DNA from: Sipunculus nudus
Taxonomy: Eukaryota; Annelida; Sipuncula; Golfingiida; Sipunculidae
DNA length: 64,000 bases
Direction: 5' to 3'
Assembly: GCA_026874595.1 (NCBI GenBank)
Contig: CM049320.1
Location: forward strand, 23,507,714 to 23,571,713
The notes beneath the pieces are model-generated. The model made no database searches. It was not told the DNA's origin and saw only the letters and a list, made by a program, of their open reading frames with translations. Each line of letters opens with the position of its first letter. The stretch's first letter is position 1. A program made the position numbers and the translations under genes. This document shows positions 54,001 through 60,000 of the stretch, in pieces.

Positions 54001-57000
54001 GTCCTCACAGAACCAAACCGCCCTAGCATCTAAATCATAAATTATTAACAAGCTTGCACCTGAATGGGCCGAAATCTTAACTGCCAATTAAATCCAGTGT
54101 ACCTCATGCACCAGTCACAGGACAGTTACAAGTCTGTATTTGATTGGTCCAATGATAAATATTTAATCTAAAAATAGCAACATGTGTTCGGTTTCTGTGT
54201 ACAGGAAGTGTAAGCGAGTAATTTGATTGGTTCGATTGCTTTGGTTTATTATTCGTGAATCTCTGAAAGCGTATTTGCAAGAGCCTTGCTTAAAAGATAA
54301 TGGAAAGTCGAATATTCACAAAAAAAAGTAAGCTTTAGGGATGAGGCACAGGCCTAATAAAGTAGAACCAAAATTAATTTTTAAGAAATGCAAAAAAGTC
54401 GATATTTGTGAAAACAGTGATTTGTTACATCATTCCAGTCCGTCTGACGATGGTAGAGGTCATAAGGGTCACAATGTACAACCAAAACTTAATATAAAAA
54501 TTCAAGTATTGATGTTTTATGTATAGAAAAACTAAAATCGGTGAAAAGGTGTGCCACGTTGGAGAGGGCTTTACAAAGAAACAATTCCAGTTTCTGTGGA
54601 CGGTGGAGGGTAAATCTCCCGGCTCTCTCCGTCGGTGACCCGGGTTCGATCCACGGCGTGGCTATGCGGGTGGCTTGCAGTCGCCCGTCTAAGGCCGGTG
54701 GTTTTCTCCTGGTTTTCCTAATTCCTCTACATCAAAACACTACTGAACGCCGCCATTTGAGCCATGGAGAGTGAACCGATTAGTTAAAATGGTTATTTGT
54801 ACAAACCATGTGAAGGAGACAAAGTTTATAGTTTAGTTTGTCTTAATAACCACTTACAGAGGAACCATCTCGGATGGCTGCAGCTGCCTGATCGGGAGGT
54901 AACAGCTGTGTTTTAACATGAATAGGTAAAGGAACATTTAGATAATGATTTAACCTTCTTCACAGGTCATTTTCTGGATATAAACAGTAAGCTGCAGTTT
55001 TGGAACGCACATAAACCGGAGGCACAGCTTATCTCACCTGAGTTTGAGAACCATTCATCATCTGAGAAATGTTTTACCTTCTGGTATACTTTTGCTGGTA
55101 AATCAGGTAAGTTTTTCTTTTAATCAGATTCCTTAGATCATCTTTTGTAATAGATAGTTTCATCACGGGTGAGTAAAGCTGTTTTCCCCCACAGTGCCTC
55201 AGATGGAGCAGAGAGCGAGCCAGACGGGTAACCAGGCAAGGGTGCAGGGTATATGTTTGGAAATTATAGAAATGCACAAACTTGTAATGAAGAGTCGTCA
55301 GAAACACAAGCCTTTTAATTTTGACATTGCACCGTTGCCGTTTCGATCTTTCCTTTGTATGTAGTTTATTCATAATGTTTATTTTTATATAATAATTATT
55401 TATATAAATTATATATAATTATTACAGAAATATAATAATTATTTATATAATATATATATATATACATATATATGTATATTATTACATCAATATATAGCAT
55501 TATTTACAAATTTATATATATATATATATTATTACAGAAATATAACATTATTTACTAACTCATTTTAGAGCCAATGAAATGGTGTATTTGGTGTATAAGC
55601 CTTGGTATGAAAATATGAGTCCATTATTTACTCATGGGCATAAAAGTGTTTGCCGTCTGTGATAGGAACGAAATTTTTCAGAACTGCCATATCCAGAATT
55701 ACCGTTACACATTGCACGTTAAATAAACCCTTCTCGGGTAGGATATAATATTTCTTTTAACCGCAAGTGTAATTAACGTTCACCGGTGTTAGTTGGAATG
55801 ACGCATCTGCATTTTACAGAGCCACATGAAACATTTAACTGTACGGAGTCGTATTTGAACCTGGCTCTGGCTTCCGCAAAACATGAATACACGCGCCGTG
55901 ACAAGGCAGTATCCTGTTATAACTTGGGAATTTGGGGATGGTCCAAGAAAACCGTTATACGGCCCTATACTTTTCTGATACACATCTCCTTGCCAGCAAA
56001 CATTTCCCGCAGATTGATTCCCGTACTCACATCCCCGCTCTCTAATCGAACGGTAAAAGGTGTATTCCTCCCATTTTCTCGAAACCGATCATGGGGGCTG
56101 TCAGAGGGAGGCGGGATAATGTATCAAAATATGTTTTTTTAAGATATGAAATCATAAATATATCCTTTAGGATGCAAATGCAAAAGATGTTCCCACACCA
56201 TTTGTAAAGCTTCATACATGAGTACTCGCGTGAGTAATCACTCATATCATTTTGTAACTCGATGAACCAATTTGTCCGTAAGCATATATAAGGTATGTAC
56301 ATATTCATGTATAGGATCTGTGTGAAATCAGGTATTTATGGTACAATAACGTCATTCCAACACTTTATGGGGATAAGACTTGCTAGGTCCACTGTAGGCC
56401 TCCTACATGTATTTAGTACTCCTACCAGTTATGCGCATATACGCGTTATTGCACGCACGATTCCATAGGCATTTCACGTTTTTACGCATCTACGCGTAAA
56501 TTGATACTTAACCTCACCATGACTATGTCAGGTTATATAATTACTACAACAGATTATTATTTTATAGTATTCATAGTTTTCACCATTGTCAACCTTACAG
56601 ATGTGTTTTTGTTTCAGAACAATTAAACGTTTACCTTAATCACAACAAAACATATACAAAGCTGGATGAGATAACAAAAAGTACGGGATCGAGATGGAAA
56701 TTCTACAACATCACCATCAAAAACCAAACGGAGGAGTACCGGGTAACGTATTTTATAATTGCAGTAGAGCGACGTTTATATTAACATTTCGAGAGACATG
56801 TTTTTTTAGGTTAAATGAATGTTCGGTTAAAAGATTTTGCATGAAATTCACGATTGTATTCATCGTATTGCTACTTTCAATAATGCGGTATAAGCATCTG
56901 TGACTCGAGAAATCTTACTTGGACGCTTGGATCCATAGAACCGGACAAAACCCCTCAACATTTGACATACATCATCTCCAAATGGCACGCTCCAATTTTC

Positions 57001-60000
57001 CAACGACACGCCAAAAATTCGGCCTGTTTTCAAATAAGCAATTGTTTGAATAAACGATTTTCAGATCAAGGACCCTCTTCTTTGTTACTTCATAAGATTA
57101 AATCGGAATTTCATGTAAATATAAATGATGATCCATAAGGTTTCGGACCAGGTGGTCGACATTAATTAATAGAAGATTTTACAAACAAGCTTAGCAAGTT
57201 TATTTTGGCCCTTTAAGTATCATATGTAACAAATGTAACATGTTAGGCTGATCTGAAATATTCAAATTATTTGTATACAAAAAAATACATACCTGCTTTT
57301 AAAAAATGAAAGGATGATTGATGAACAATTCAAAGTCAACCTTATTATATATGTTATTATATATTTTTATTATATCACACAGTAACTGTCCGAGGCCTAC
57401 AATGGAAATATTTATTTCAGATCATCGTTGAGCTGGTTGTAAGCTGCAATGGATGTGCTATATCCTCTTCTCTGGATGACGTCAGGCTGGAAGAGGGCGC
57501 ATGCGAAGAGAACGCAACACGTTCCTGGCCTGACCGTGAGTAAAACCTTTACCTTTAAATCAACACAAAATTGACATTATATCAAACCTTTTCTTCCTCC
57601 AACTTGTATTTTTCTAACTAAAACATTTTATTTTGATTGAGTAAAAACAGAGTTTCATTTTTAAACAATTTAAGAAAGGCAACTATTAGAGGGAAAACGG
57701 CTTTTGAATGTTGTCATGTAGTTTAATATTATTAGCTCATTGAAATGTTGCTTAGCATTAGTTGGTGCTTAAGCGTTTGTTTTAAAGATAAATTATAGTT
57801 AATTGTAAAAGCTCAAAGGAAAATGAATGTCCGTTTCATAAATACATGTATCATCAAAAAGAATACTAAATTAGGTTTACAATAATGTATACTTAATATT
57901 AATTATTACTGACATGTGGAGCTTTTGCCAGGGATGCTACATTTACAGATCAGACTGAGAACTGAGACCACATTTTCATGATTCAGCGCATGGTCTTGGT
58001 AATTTACAGCACCTTTCCGCTAGAGGTCGTTTCTACTCGAAACGAATCTCTTCTGTTTGGCACTATGGGACGGCCGAGACTAATTGTCTCAACTGTCAAA
58101 CTACATCATCAAAATTTGTTACATTTCAAGGAAACACCTGCTGTTTACATTTAACATGCCCGTGCTTTCAAAATATAACTTATTCAGTAAAGTCTTTACC
58201 ACAAAAACACCCATGTTTATGTAATCTGACTTAAAATAATCCTTTTCCAACTCACTTGAACGAACTACATTTATACTTACGTCATAGTACGTCGTGAGGC
58301 TCAGATTGTGACTCCAACAATCCCTGAAAAGCAGGGTCGTACCTTTGTGAGTCCGAGTCTGCGCAGAGTGAATTTACAGTATTTCTTCAGCGTTGTTCGT
58401 GTGGCGTAATGGAAAATGGATTATGTCATTGTAAATTGATCAATCTACATATGCCGCTGAATCTGCCCTGATCGATCTATGTCTTGTATGTTGTAAATAT
58501 GATAACAGATAAGCTACCAGTTCGTCTGATGGAGGGAAACGGTCGTTCTCAGGGCCGTGTGGAGGTTCTCCATGACGGTCAGTGGGGGACCATCTGCGCT
58601 CAAAAGTTCGGGGAGAAGGACGCCAAGGTCACGTGTCGGCGAATGGGATATAGGTGAGCTAAAAAGTCATACAGAAAAATTTGGAACTGGTTTCTGTTTC
58701 GGCCACTTCCGGGAAACCGTTCACTTATTAATAGCGAAACCGAAACTGGTCTCGGCAAACCTGCGAAACCATCTCCAGAGATGGTTTCGGTTTCGCCGAA
58801 ACCGTCCACTGGATAATTAAACTGGTAAGATGGCGGAGGTGGGCCAAAGTTATGCAGAGTTGTTAATTATTTTATTAACTGATACTGTTGATGCCTGTTA
58901 GAGTTAAATAAGCAACGATTGAGGTATAAACATTCTTTCCGAAGTGTGTTGAATTCAATATTCCCTACTTTAACTCTTTGGTTAAAGATGAGAAGCACTA
59001 ATCCTGTAACCATGTTTTTGACACGTGGATATGTTATATGACACAGATAAACAGTCTATTTTCAACATAATTGCAATATAAATTGACCATTCACAATTAA
59101 TAATGCTCTCACATATGCCCAAGCATGGCTTTCTTTCTTTTGAAAAAAATTTCATCATTAATTCATTTAATAATATTAAATAATTCATAATGTTATCATA
59201 ATTTGTCTATTAAAACCGAAACCATCTACTTATAAATACAAGGCGAAACCATACAGAACCAATTTTCCCGAAACCGAAACAACATCTCCTGCGGGGTCTT
59301 GCGGGGCTGGCCTAAAACACAGAACGGAACGGAACGCGAAATATGGGCTAAAATAACATTTTAACAAATCGCATATGTTGAAATATGTTTATTGGAGCTC
59401 GTACTAGCCTCGTAGGTAACCCCCTCCCCCCCCCCCCCCCCCCCCCCCCGAATAAATAAAATTTGTTCCCTGATGATAACTCCATTTGACATATGGATTT
59501 CAAACTTGAATTGGATGTGGCCAATCGCTAACGCAAGAACTGCATTAATTTTAGGGTTATGAGGTCAAAGGTCAAGGTCACAGGACCCACCTCTTTAGAA
59601 AGATCATGGATGCATTTTAAGCCAAACATTTCATCCCAAACCTTTCATCTAGCACATATTATAACTGACCTGCCAGTGGGGAAGAAGCTGATTGATTTTG
59701 AGGCTCCAAAGGTCAAGGTCAAAGGGGCCATCTGTGCCCATATTTGTTTCTGGATGAAAACTCCTGTTTGGATTGACATATTGGTTTCAATCTTGACTTA
59801 TATATGACCACCAATAATGTAAGAAGCCTTTTGATTGTGGGGTCATGAAGCCAAAGGTCAAGGTCGCAGGACCCACTTCTTTAAACGATTGTAGATTCCT
59901 GTTTGGGTGGACATCTCAGCTTCAAACTGATCACAGGACCCATATTTTGTAAAGGCTTATAAACATATCCTTATAGACAAATTCAGCTTAACGTCGAGAC

